From: Tieghemostelium lacteum
Taxonomy: Eukaryota; Evosea; Eumycetozoa; Dictyosteliales; Raperosteliaceae
Direction of reading: 5' to 3'
Assembly (NCBI GenBank): GCA_001606155.1
Contig: LODT01000013.1
Coordinates: 682,001-746,000 of the forward strand
Length of the DNA stretch: 64,000 bases
Position 1 is the first letter of the stretch; the number at the start of each line of letters is the position of its first letter. Below are positions 31,149 to 42,994 of this stretch, piece by piece. The translations under genes and the position numbers were made by a program. The notes under the pieces are model-generated. The model was not told the DNA's origin. It did not search any database and worked only from the letters and a program-made list of their open reading frames with translations.

Positions 31149-34100
31149 ATGTACAATCCCATTCAACATCCACCTAGTATTCAAATTAATTTACAACAAC
31201 AACAGCATCTACAACAAATTCAGCAGCAACAACATCAACAACATCAGCAACATCAACAACAGAATACCAGTCAACCTGGTAGTATACGTGTACTACCTCA
31301 ACAACCACAAACACCACCAGATACCTTTTTTGATATCAAATTAAAGGTTTTTGAAAATCCCAATAATTTAACAGAGGAATTTATTGGCAATTTACTAGAA
31401 GAATGTAAAACTATAATAGCAGAGTCAGATAAGAATACATTACAGGGACAGAAAGAGAAACTATTCCTCTCCGTACAAACAATTAGAAATGTAAATGTAA
31501 AGTTGATTTATACATCTGGTAATACTCTACCATTTCAAACTTTACAACAGAGGTTTCAACTGTTTAAGTCAATTAATCAGTTTTATATACAGAATTTAAT
31601 GTATTTTCAAAAGTGGAAAGAGTTGATAGTTTACAGTATCTATGTGGCACAGAATAGCTATATGATGCCTGAAATCATTCAGAAGGATTACTATCAGGAA
31701 GGGTTCAATCTCATGTCCTATATACTGAAATATATAGGTAAAGAGTTTCCTCATTACCTGATACTAAAAGACATTATGGCATCTCATCCTACCAGTTTGG
31801 AATTTCAGAATATATTAGATCCTCTATTTAAGAGAGCTACCAATTTAAATTTGTTACTTTGTGTTAGTGGATTTGCAAACACCGCTAGATTAGTTGGAAG
31901 TACATTTTACCTCAACCAGGATATCACCATCCAAGCAAGTTACGGAAACCAACTAACAGACTTTCCTCCGCGTCTGACAAATAACAAACCACTGAACAAC
32001 AGATATTCTATCATTGTGCAACATCTCCTCTCTCAAGACTACAATCTTGAGGGTATAAAAGAATTTTTGTTCCCACACATAAATTCTCAAACACTAAAGG
32101 CAAAAATTATAAATCTAGTAACGGACGCACTGGTTCAAAAGACTTTACAGCTATTGAATAAGTATGACAATAACCCTCTACCTCAGCAACAGGGTATACC
32201 ATTCATTCAAACACCAGCATGGAAAGAATGGGTACTCTTTACAGACCAATTCTTTCTACTCGTTGAATCACAACTTGTAGACTATGAACAATTCATTCTT
32301 ACCCTTGCCGAAAAGAAAATGAAAAATGGTCAATCTATTCGTGATAACATTGTCATTTTACTCATTGCCAAACCCACTATCATCAATGATGCCAAACTCG
32401 TTATGGTAAATGACATTAAAAAGCAAATTGACAATAATATTGGGTTCCTTCTACCAGCTGTTCTATCATTCTACAATGAAACACAATTCAATGATAACAA
32501 ATTAAATATTTTCAATCACTCTTTAATCCTTTATGTATGTTTACAAAACTTTGTTTGTAAAAATGTAGAATATTGACACTAATGAAAATTTTGTTTATTG
32601 TATAAAACAGCTATTAAGAACACAAACAGCAGTACCTGCAATGGATGATTTACAATATAAGAAGCTTAGTGATAAATTTCAATGGAATGAATATGTTCAG
32701 ACTATAAATACATGGTGGAAGAGTGAAAGATCTAGATTGATTGAAATTAGTAATAATACAGATGAGATTATAACACTTAGTATTTGGAGTAATTTCACAA
32801 CTACTGATATTGAAACGGAATGGAATCGTACTCAATTACTCTCTCCTGTACCTAATGGACATAAATATTACTTTCCATCAGGTTTAGAGGTTATTGGTCG
32901 AATTAGACCACTTAGTATACTATTCCTGTCTAATCTCTCTTTAAGATGTAGAAAAACAATGCTCTTAGAATCTATAAAGAATTTAGATAAACAAGACAGT
33001 GTAATATCACCTGCTTTCTTGGAAGACTATTGCCTATTATTACATATAACTCCATCATTGTAAGTATAACAACTAACATTGTACTATAATGTAACCTTAG
33101 TATATACTAATATTATAGTATGCTAAAAGAAATACAAATTTATTTGGTTTACTAAAGTTGGAAAAACCATTACTATTTCATGCCATTTTGGAAATTATAA
33201 GTAATAGATTATTTAAAATTTTAAAGAATAATAAGGAAATTGTTGGTTTGTACAAGATGGTTAGTGAGCTTACAAATACTGGAAAGATTATGCAGATTAA
33301 GAATCATCAGTTATCTAGATCCTATGATTTTATGACACAAAAGATTATACAATATGCCAGTACTGATATCTTTAAAGAGTCACTAAAGAATTTGAATTTT
33401 GGTAATCAGATTGCCAATAGAAGAATTATACCTACAATGGCAAGACTGATAAAGACCAAAGGTATGCTGGATTTCCAAAAGATTAATAATCTCCAAAATA
33501 TCATTGATCAAGTTTGCAAGCAACAACCTACCTACCATTACTCTGCAACTTGTATTGAATATTTCCCAGAAATGATAAAAACAGATTTACAAAATCGATA
33601 TAATTTAACACCATTATCCACTACCAAAACTTCCATTTTACAAAAAGTTCAACTGGAGAACAACCAAAAACTACAGGTTTTTCAAAATCTTGTAAAAAAC
33701 CCTGCATCGATTTTGAGTGGTGGGTGGTCTGGTATGGGTTATAATGAGACGAATACTCATTTAATCTATTGTCAGTTGCTTTTATTGGCCTATGACAATA
33801 AAGTTGATCAGATACTTCTTGCGGTGCAACCCTTGGTCTTTGGAAACCAGTTACAGCAGATGGCCATCAATAGGTTATCTATAACAATGGTTGACTTCCT
33901 AATTGATGAGGCATTGCCATTCTATATCGCACAAAATGGTCAACAAGAGCAGGTTGTAAAGAGATTTGGAGAGGTTCTAATTCAGTTCATGTTTGTGTGT
34001 AAACTGTCACCTATCTCCACTATATTGACTATGCTCACTGATAGAGATGACTCTGCATATTCATTCCAGTTACTAGACTATATATTGCTAATGTCACCGG

Positions 34101-35656
34101 AGGTCAATGAAAGACTTAACGTATTTAACGGCATTCAGAGAACAGACCCAGACTTCTTCATAAAGAATACCGAATTCAATGACACCTATAATGATTTGAT
34201 ACCTACTCTAGGTAATAGACAGCTTGTTCAAGGACAGGATGTGCTACCTATATACTATAGCAACTCAGTTACCAGATTACTACCAATTATTGATTTACTT
34301 CTTTGTAAACTCATTGAATCCAATGGTAGTTATGATCTATTCCAAAGGGTGATATCACAGTACAAACAGTTATATAACAGCTATCATGATGAACCTATAA
34401 CTCAAACCCGTGAGGTTTTGGTATACTATCACGAATCACCATTTTGGAATAGTAACAAGAGTCAATTCAGTAATCCCAGAATTGAACTTCTCAAACTGAT
34501 TCCATTTGACTCTAATATGGACAGTTACTCAAGTTTACCAAAACTCTTGACAAATTCAACGCTACTTGAGACTCAGACTTTTAATCTAAAAGAGTACTTC
34601 CAGAATCTAATTCACCCTCTACAGGCTTTATGTGACCTCTCCAACCCCACTGCAACTTTGGATTCACTTTATTTGTCATTAGACAAACATATTGATCATG
34701 AATTTCCAAATTCCATAGAAGAGCGTTTCAATTTAGTTTTGATTGAGTTGCTTTTGAATGGACTGACTGATGAGGAAATTGTTCAGCAATTGATACAGTA
34801 TCTTTCTATACCTAGTTTAGATCATCAGCTTCAATTTGGAAGTGACTCTATGAAGTATAGTCCACCTACAAGTTCAATGATACTCGTTACATCGAATCTG
34901 TTGGCATTGTTACCTACCAGTCACCAGATACTCCTCCATCAGATTCTTCAAGAGCTGATAAAGAGAGAATTTGAAAAGATTACACCAAATGCATTACCAG
35001 GATCCAATAGTCACCAGATTATCATTCACTATCAGCAGATATTCTCAAATTATGCAACAAACTATCAAGAAAAGATGGCTAATCCTACACAAGTTATAAT
35101 GAATCTCACTCAACAATACTACCTCTATTGTCCATTAGATAAGCTATTGTCAATGATTTCTCTAATTGAATCAATTAAACCCAATATAACTACAATCTAT
35201 CAATTCTATATACTATTGATGATTGTGTCACCTATAATACCTAGATTCAGTAATACACCTCATCTCTGTAGAGTCATACAAGAACTACTATCAGTAGTTG
35301 TATCCCTGGATAAAGTCATTGATTTCACATTAACCAGTCAAGAACAATCCAATGTTCTATTCACAAGCTTATCTGCAACTGAAGAGGAATTGGATTTCTT
35401 CCTCCCAACCCAACAAAATCAAGATAATGATAGAATGAACGTAGATGAAAATCCACAAGTATCTCAAAATGCCAATAATGTCTATTGGCTTAATGAATCT
35501 ATTAAAATGGATCTATCATTACTCGATAGTATAACAGATTGGATATTCCATTTGAAAGCTTGCTACAAGGCTTCCTATACTCCCTTGTCCGAAGTGATAA
35601 TGTCAAATATCAATCAATTCAATTACAAATTTAAATCCAATTTTAAATGTTTATAA
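31149..35656 (+). CDS. med23: Mediator complex subunit 23 (MED23)
   Basis: Three exons: 31149-32534, 32611-33059 and 33130-35656, giving 1453 residues. The third acceptor (CTAAAAG at 33129) was chosen because it alone keeps the frame, yielding LNTNLFGLLKLEKPLLFHAI. The N-terminus is a Gln/His-rich run. The family is shown by VLPIYYSNSVTRLLPIIDLL followed by QLYNSYHDEPITQTREVLVY, which parallels human MED23 LPIYFGNVCLRFLPVFDI ... YKFHDRPVT. The whole body is alpha-helical repeat. MED23 belongs to the Mediator tail and links transcription factors to RNA polymerase II. Length is close to the human 1368. Confidence 0.85.
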
Positions 35657-35932
35657 ATAAAAAAAAAACTTTAATTTCTTTAACTCTTTAAATTATTGGT
35701 CAACCCTATTGATCCTAATAATTATCATAAAATTTTTTAAAAATTTAAATTAAATTAAATTTTTTTTGGTTTTTAGATTTATTTGTTATCATATATATAT
35801 CCACTAATTTATTTATTCCATGTCCATTTAACAAATCATTTAAGTTTTAATTTATAAATTTTTTTATCTACTTTAAAATTATAACCCTTCCATAATTGTA
35901 TTTGTTTAAAATTACATTTGTTGAAAAAGGGA

Positions 35933-37324
35933 ATGGCACAACAACAGTATCCAACGATTGAAGACTACTATTCGATATTGGAAGTTGAACGAAATGCAGA
36001 TATTGAAACTATAAAAAGATCCTATAAGAAACTGGCACTGAGATATCACCCAGACAGAAACAGAGGAAACGAAGATTCCTCACAAGAGAAATTTAAATTG
36101 ATATCAGAAGCCTATGCAACCTTATCTGACCAAAATAAAAAAGAACAATATGACAGAGACTTGGAAAACTATATCTACATGCAACAGCAACAGCAACAGC
36201 AGCAGCATAAACATAAACATCAACATAAACATCCATATGACTTCGCTGGTAATATTAATAATATAAATGCAATTCATGAGCAACTCTTTAGATTCCAACC
36301 TCCAAATATACATGAATTTTTTCAAAATCATTTTAGATCGGGTCCTGACTTTGGAGGTGCTTTTGGCCCACAATTTTTTTTCCATCAAACAATGAATGGG
36401 TTTACAAATGAAGGAGGTTTTTTTGGATTCAAAACTACTACGCATCAACAACAGCATCAACAACAACAGCAGTCGCCAACAAGTCGTTCAGTACCTATAA
36501 CGACAACTAGAAAACATAAGAGATTTGTTAAAGTTGATATAACATTTAAAGAGAGTATCTACGGTTTAGAAAAGACAATTACCTACCCAGTAAATGTCTG
36601 TTGTACATTGTGTCAAGGTAGTGGAATGGGTAAAGGTGATGTTATGTATGTGCATTGCATGACATGTAAAGGTACGGGAAGGTTGAGAACAATGCACGTT
36701 GATAGACCTTGCGAAGACTGTAATGGTCAGGGAAGAATACTACGAGATCTCTGTAAACAGTGTCTCAATGGAAGCGGTATGATGGAGAAACTCTATCAAG
36801 ACTCTATCATAGTACCAGCAGGTATCATTGACCAAACCGAACAGGTTAATCATCTGCAAATTAAGAACCCAAAGAACCAAAATCTCATTGACGAATATGA
36901 GATTACAGTACGTTTTTCAGTGGAGAAACACAAATTCTTTAGGCGTGATGGTAACGATGTGGTTATAGAAGTACCACTAACCATGACACAAGCAATGTTT
37001 GGTTGCAAATTAAATATACCTACAATCTATGGTAAAGATGAAGTCATTTCTATACCACCTTATAAATCCAATAGTTCATTTACTGCCACACTTCTTCGTT
37101 GTGGATTTAAAGATCCTGATGGAAAGAGTCCCATTGGTAATCAGATTATCACCTTTAATATTGAATTTCCTGTTCTAACTGATATGTCTGATAAGGAAAT
37201 TCAATTGTATAGAGAAATTGCAGCTTTAGAATCTCAAAGAAATTCTAAAGCACAACAGGCGTTCAATGATTTTAAATTAAATTGGAATTCAAAATATGAT
37301 AATAATAATCATAGCAACTTTTAA
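35933..37324 (+). CDS. DnaJ homologue, type I (J domain plus zinc-finger)
   Basis: One exon, 463 residues from the ATG (MAQQQYPTIEDYYSILEVER). The J domain at about 10-80 has YHPDRN. A Gln/His-rich low-complexity linker with some Gly/Phe takes the place of the usual G/F region. The zinc-finger has four repeats: CTLCQGSG, CMTCKGTG, CEDCNGQG and CKQCLNGSG, the last with one extra residue. The C-terminal substrate domains follow (KFFRRDGNDVVIEVPLTMTQ then AMFGCKLNIPT). It is a co-chaperone that stimulates Hsp70 ATPase. There is no obvious signal for an organelle and no C-terminal CAAX box, so the compartment is open. Confidence 0.9.
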   Translation: MAQQQYPTIEDYYSILEVERNADIETIKRSYKKLALRYHPDRNRGNEDSSQEKFKLISEAYATLSDQNKKEQYDRDLENYIYMQQQQQQQQHKHKHQHKHPYDFAGNINNINAIHEQLFRFQPPNIHEFFQNHFRSGPDFGGAFGPQFFFHQTMNGFTNEGGFFGFKTTTHQQQHQQQQQSPTSRSVPITTTRKHKRFVKVDITFKESIYGLEKTITYPVNVCCTLCQGSGMGKGDVMYVHCMTCKGTGRLRTMHVDRPCEDCNGQGRILRDLCKQCLNGSGMMEKLYQDSIIVPAGIIDQTEQVNHLQIKNPKNQNLIDEYEITVRFSVEKHKFFRRDGNDVVIEVPLTMTQAMFGCKLNIPTIYGKDEVISIPPYKSNSSFTATLLRCGFKDPDGKSPIGNQIITFNIEFPVLTDMSDKEIQLYREIAALESQRNSKAQQAFNDFKLNWNSKYDNNNHSNF

Positions 37325-37585
37325 GATAATCTCACACTCCCACTTTCACCTAAACCAATAATATTTAATTTCACATTGGGTGGTAATAACAATATTGTTA
37401 TTATCTACCTTAACCCCCATTCCTCCCCCATTCTACTCTTTCACCTTCAATTTCTTTGAAAATATTTATATAATTCTATAATGTACATAGATCGTCACAA
37501 TCAACCTTACCCTCTCTTCTTACTTCAAACCCCCTTCCCTAATCCATCAATAAACACACCAATATAACCTATTATAGGTTTATTA

Positions 37586-38485
37586 TTATAATTTTGAATC
37601 TATTATTGGTTGTTTTCCATGTCTTCCTATTCTATCTTTAATGAATAGATTGGACCCTACTTTACCTTCATTCATTAGAGATTTATATCCCAATTGAAAC
37701 TCATTTTTAATTGCTTGATCTATATTCATATGATGTTGTTCATAAAGTGATCTTCTATCTGATCTCATACATTCCTGATGAAAATTTAAAAATTTGCATT
37801 AGAATGATCCAAAACATCAGCAATAAAAACAATGAATAATTACTTGAGGAAATGTTGATATTAATCTAGCTAATTCAATAGCAGTAGGTAGTAATTCCTT
37901 TGCAGATTTTACAACTCTATTCACTAAACCTATTTGTAAAGCCTCACTAGAACCAACAGGTCTTCCAGTGAGAATCAAATCTAATGCTCTACTCTGACCA
38001 ATCAGTCTAGGTAACCTAATAGTACCACCATCAATCAGAGGCACACCAAATCTTCTACAAAATACCCCAAAAATTGAATTTTCAGTACATATTCTTAAGT
38101 CACACCACAATGCCAATTCCAACCCACCTGCCACACAATATCCCTCTGAGACTGCTGCTATCACAGGTTTACTTAAAAACAGTCTGGTAACACCCATAGG
38201 ACCTCTATCAGAGTTCTCTTCTAACCTATTCATTTCATCTACTTTTCCTGCACTTATAATCTCCAAATCAGCACCAGCACAAAAACTTGAAGTACTATCA
38301 CTACTAGTTAGTATGGCAACTGATAATTGTTTATCATTTTCAAATCTCTCTTTAAAGACCTGGTAGAGTTCATCAGCAGTTTCTCTATTCACTGCATTTC
38401 TTTTGTGTGCTCGGTCTATTTGCACCAACAAAATGGAAGGATATTGCTCAACAACTGAAACTTTAATATTTTTATACGATGTCAT
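37586..38485 (-). CDS. Enoyl-CoA hydratase/isomerase (crotonase) family protein
   Basis: Exons 38485-37844 and 37774-37586 join in phase 0 (276 residues). Crotonase features: ILLVQIDRAHKRNAVNRETA, CAGADLEII (oxyanion-hole region), SEGYCVAGGLELALWCDLRI, and FGVPLIDGGTIRLPRLIGQS. The first catalytic Glu of ECH is kept (GGLELA). The second (in FGxPE) aligns with Cys in FGVFCRRFG, so classical hydratase chemistry is doubtful. The Asp of IDGGT recalls carnitinyl-CoA dehydratase-like and other bacterial subgroups. No mitochondrial presequence and no C-terminal SKL (it ends DSKL). That ending is close to a peroxisomal PTS1 (-SKL): the last three residues are in fact S-K-L, so peroxisomal targeting is likely. 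Confidence 0.85.
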
Positions 38486-39034
38486 TATTTTGAAATTTTT
38501 AATTAAAAAGTCTTTTTTGATATTTTATTCAAATAATGAGCAGAACTTCAAATTTTTAGATCGGTCAAAATCTGTAAAAATCAAAAAATAATTTAGCGGT
38601 TACTCAATATCAAAATAAAAAAAAAAATTCAAACAAAATCTTGTTAATTCTTTGAATTTAAAAAATATCACCTTGTTTTTTTTTGTATGATAATACCACA
38701 AAACGTTGATTTTTAAAATCAAAAACACTCTCAACAACATCACGCGTGAAACCCAAGTGTTTTTGTGTTTAAGACTGCTTTAGAATAGTTTATACACTAA
38801 AAATATTGTAGAATAAAAACTAATCGATTAGTTTTTACAGTGCACTAGTTATCCATTTTAGTGTTTTATAAAACAAATCCTATGACACACCTCTAGCACA
38901 AAAACAACATTGTAATAATATATTATATATTTATAATACGTATACACTAGAGTGAATTCTTAAAGACAACTATACCTATCCTACCTTACCCAACACCCAC
39001 CCTTATACAGCCCTTAAATACATTTAACGTGTAA
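38486..39034. promoter_or_regulatory. Divergent promoter region with nested palindromes
   Basis: The spacer separates the divergent crotonase and kinase genes. At 38814-38837 there is a perfect 24-bp palindrome centred on TAATCGATTA. It is flanked by a second inverted pair, ACACTAAAA at 38794-38802 and TTTTAGTGT at 38856-38864. A C-rich run (CCTACCTTACCCAACACCCA, about 38975-38998) lies just before the kinase start and is GBF-box-like on the opposite strand. Regulatory meaning is inference. Confidence 0.5.
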
Positions 39035-41963
39035 ATGGAAGCACTAGAGAATTTTAGTGAAATGTCAAATGCTACACCTAATCTATCATCATCTAATGTA
39101 ACATCAAGTACTCAATCATCACCTAACACTTCAAGTCCTGATTTGGGATTTAAACCAACAAATAGTGGAGGAACTTCAACAAGTCAAAAACAACCTGAAT
39201 CTCCAACTTCAGTATCAACACCACCACCCGAACAACAACAACAACAGAATCCAATTACATTATTGGAAGTTTTAGAACCTTTAAAAGAACTACACACCAG
39301 CTTATATGTAGGAAATTTAAAAAGTATTTTTTCAAACCACTCTTTGAATTTCAAAGAGAACCAAAAGATTAGATGTATAGGTTTTGATCAGTCTATTGAA
39401 ATTTCAACTTCTATTCAAAAGGTATGTAGTGTATTTTTAGATGATATTTTTGTTGTTGTTAAAAATAGACGATTGATACTAACTATATGATATATTATAA
39501 TATATCGTGGGTTTCATACAGCATTTTCACTATCAGATCATTGATTTGGAAGCTGATATTGATATTCTTTCAATTACCAAACAATTTGATCAATATTCAC
39601 AATTGATTCTTGGAAGATCACAATCAAACCCTGTCATTATTGAAGAGTAAGTCTATCTACACATCACTGATCACTTATTTTCTCTCACTGAGAAAGTGGT
39701 TTAAAATTATAATTTTTATTTTTAAAATAATAGTGGTTTTAAAAAGTGATCAAATGGGTGTGGGTTTACCTAATTGGTATTTTTAAAAATTTTCATGAAA
39801 TATTTAAAAACCCCAATTAAAATATCAACTTGCAAGTAAACAATTAACTCATAAAAATGTGATTCACATTTTCAAAACACACACACCTACACCACATTCT
39901 ACCACTTTATATTTTAAAACAAACATATAACACACACAGACCCACACCACACCCACATAGATGATATATCAATGAATGGAGAACATATATTAACAATTTG
40001 AAATTAATTGAAATTATTTATTTAATATTATCAAAACAAAAAAAAAAACAGTTGTTGTTTTGGTTTAATTTTAGCTGGTATATATTTTATAAAATATGAA
40101 TTGTTTTCATTACCTCAAGCTCACGATTTAATTGGATACAATGATTTCTTTGGTACCAGTAAAAAACATTCACATTTTGAAAAAGTAGATTCTTGTACCT
40201 TGATTAATGATATTACAACTTATTACTATAGAAATATGACAAAAAGAACTACATCATCTTCATCAATGAATACTGATCAACAACAACAACCACAATCAAT
40301 ACCAACTCAACAACAACAACAAACATCATCACAACAAAATAGTATATCTAATACCACCAAAACTAAAACTAGTTTACTAAAGAAAATATTTACATCAAAA
40401 TCTAAAAAAGATAAAACTGGTTCAATTTCACCAAATAACACTAATAATAACAATAATAATAATAATAATGGAAAAGTTGAAAATAATAATGCACAAGCAC
40501 CACCAGTTAATAACCAGATTCTACCTGTAATAGAAGATGCATTTGAAAATATAATTCATTCTACAAATAAGAATATTAAACCTATAATTGCACCAACTTA
40601 TCAAGATTTAGCACAAGAGTATAAGGATATCATAAAGAAATGGGATATTAAACAGGAAGCTGTTGAAACACATTGGGAGATTGTATTAAGTCTTTTACAT
40701 TTCCAGACTAAAATCAAGTTTTTAAAGGCACCCACTACACCTTTGGGTGGCAGTACTAATAGTAGTCTATCGACTTCTACTGCTACGAATGGAACTTCTA
40801 CTCCGCAAAGTGTGTCTAACGGAACAAATGGTGGAGTAGTTGATAATGTACATTCAGTAGAACAAGTATCACAAGATTGCACTACAATATCAACATGTTC
40901 AACCAGTTCTGATAAATCCAATAAAATTGTAAAACAAGTTGTAACTAAAAACAGTTCCAATACAACAACAACAACTACAACCACAACTATAATAACAACA
41001 ACAACATCGACAGTTTCCAGTGGCAATCACAATGAAATAACCATTGGAAATTCTACCAGCAAAAAATTCATAAAGAAACCTTTTGAAAGTATTTGCAAGA
41101 GAGTAGGTCAATCCGAGATCAAGAGACTCTTTTCAGTAAAGGATCGTGTTGGAAGAGGTGGTTTTGGAACCGTCTATCTAGCACGTTCTCTAACTGATAA
41201 AACCAAACCACGAATTGCAATAAAAAAACTCCCACACTTGGTGAAAAAAGAGAAAAAATTCAATATCAAGGAGATTCGAGTACTGGAGTACGCCAATCAT
41301 CCAAATATCATTACCTACCACGACAGTTATTTGGTAGGTGATGAAATGTGGATTGTAATGGAATTTATGGAAGGTGGTACATTGACTGAAGCATGTCAAC
41401 AATATCCATTCCAGGAATCGAATATTGCCTATGTTGCTAAAGAGGCACTTCAAGGACTGCAATATCTACACCAAAATCACCTTGTACATAGAGATTTGAA
41501 ATCTCAAAACATTATGATGACCACCAATGGTGAGATCAAATTGATTGATTTTGGACTGTGCTCGAGTTTTGCCAATAAGAAACAACGTGTTAGAATGTGT
41601 GGGTCACCTTTATGGATGCCTCCTGAAATGATTCAGCAGAAACCTCATTCCTATAGTGCTGATATATGGAGTCTTGGTGTTAGTCTACTCGAGTTGGCAA
41701 ATAGAAATCAAATACACAAAAAGAACCCTGTAAAAACAATGTTTATGGTAGGTACTGAAGGTATCAAAGAACCCTTTGAGGACCCTAATCGTTGGTCTGA
41801 TCAATTTCATGATTTCATTAGACAATGTCTCAATATTGATGCCGCTAAACGACCTTCTGCTGATCAACTATTACGTCATCCATTCCTAAACTGTGCAGAT
41901 AACAAAAAGAAAATGTCTAAAATCCTATCTTCAATCTTTTTAAAGAATATTGTTGGAATTTAA
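39035..41963 (+). CDS. Degenerate dual-specificity-phosphatase domain fused to Ste20/PAK-type kinase
   Basis: Exons 39035-39421, 39522-39646 and 40052-41963 give 807 residues; the acceptor after AAAACAG at 40051 is the only one keeping phase. Residues 90-210 follow a DSP fold ([54 protein letters not shown]). At the active site H-C-x-x-G-x-x-R-S reads D-C-C-F-G-L-I-L-A, so the arginine is missing and catalysis is unlikely. After Asn/Ser/Thr-rich linkers comes the kinase (about 530-790): [34 protein letters not shown] and GSPLWMPPE, all catalytic residues present. The shape suggests regulation of a Ste20-group kinase by a pseudophosphatase module. Group assignment is by motif only. Confidence 0.82.
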
Positions 41964-42166
41964 ATAATCTTAAAAAACAACTATATAACCTTTAGAAAAC
42001 AAAATAAATATCCTAAAATTGATAGTAAACAAATCTTTTGAGGAACTAGTTCATTTGAAAAAAATTATTTTTCCTTTTTTAGATTTTATAATAATATAAT
42101 TTTTTGTTTATAAAAAACTTTAGAGAATCTTTTTTGATTTTCTATCTTTAATATTATATTTAAAAA

Positions 42167-42715
42167 ATGACTTGGGATGTATGTATAAAATTTTGATAAT
42201 CATTAATACAAGAATAATTAAAGGTATTAATATAAAATAAAATGGATTATAAACAAAAATAGTCTATTATTGACAATTTTATGGTATCAAAAGGATTTAA
42301 GGAGTCAACTATTATTGGATTAGATGGTTCTACATGGGGTTATACACCTGGTTGTTTTTTGACTGCTGAAGAAATTAAAAATATATTGGATTTATTTGAA
42401 ACTAAACCAAAAGAGAATCAAAATATAAAATTAGCAGGTGAACAATTTCAAATTTATCAAGCTAGACCTAGAGAAATATATGCCAAAAATGTAAATATTC
42501 TTAAAATAAGTCACCTTCTATATTAAATTTTTACAAATCTATATTAATCTTATTTGATATAATAGGGAATTGACAATGTAATTATAGAAAAAAATAAAAA
42601 GAGTTATGTTGTGGGTATATATCAAGAGGATAAAATTCTTTTAGGAAATGCTCTTATTAATCTTCAGATGATGTCTGATTACATTGAAAGAAGCTATAAG
42701 AAAATTAAAAAATAA
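42167..42715 (+). CDS. Profilin
   Basis: Three exons: 42167-42178 (MTWD), 42263-42490 and 42566-42715, together 129 residues, the usual profilin length. The first exon has only four codons, which is why no long frame covers the start. Profilin hallmarks are MTWDSIIDNFMVSKGFKEST, IIGLDGSTWGYTPGCFLTAE and the C-terminal SYVVGIYQEDKILLGNALIN. It binds actin monomers, poly-proline and phosphoinositides in the cytosol. The C-terminal helix ends in lysines (SYKKIKK) and departs from the common ...DYLxxxGY ending, so it is a divergent isoform. Confidence 0.92.
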
Positions 42716-42994
42716 AAAATCATCTAAAAACAGTGAGTATTCCACAGAGAAAAATTTGTAGTTTATTATAATCAGGTACCTCCCACTCCTTGAGTGGTTG
42801 TGGAATTTGGATGTTGATGAAAATGTGTTCTTAATTTAAAATACGAGAAATTTTAAGCAATTTTTTAAGTGAATGATCAAAATTTTAATATAAATATTCA
42901 ATTTATTTATTTTAGTTCATCATTTAACTTCACTAAATACCATTTTACAATTATTTGTTTTTTTACACTTTTTTTTTTTTAAAACCAATTTACA

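Noticed and set aside
31078-31344. Separate ORF overlapping the MED23 start
   Set aside because: Frame-shifted shadow of the Gln/His-rich N-terminus of MED23.
39700-40075. An extra small exon after TAATAG near 39733 and the TTTTAG acceptor at 40074
   Set aside because: Both give stops or the wrong phase; the acceptor at 40051 keeps the DSP frame.
40601-41111. Minus-strand Val/Leu/Cys-rich frames opposite the kinase
   Set aside because: Antisense to Thr-rich low-complexity codons; no coding character.
42770-42800. Short hairpin CCACTC-CTT-GAGTGG as a tRNA or other RNA gene
   Set aside because: Too short, and no tRNA arms or flanking promoter boxes are visible.
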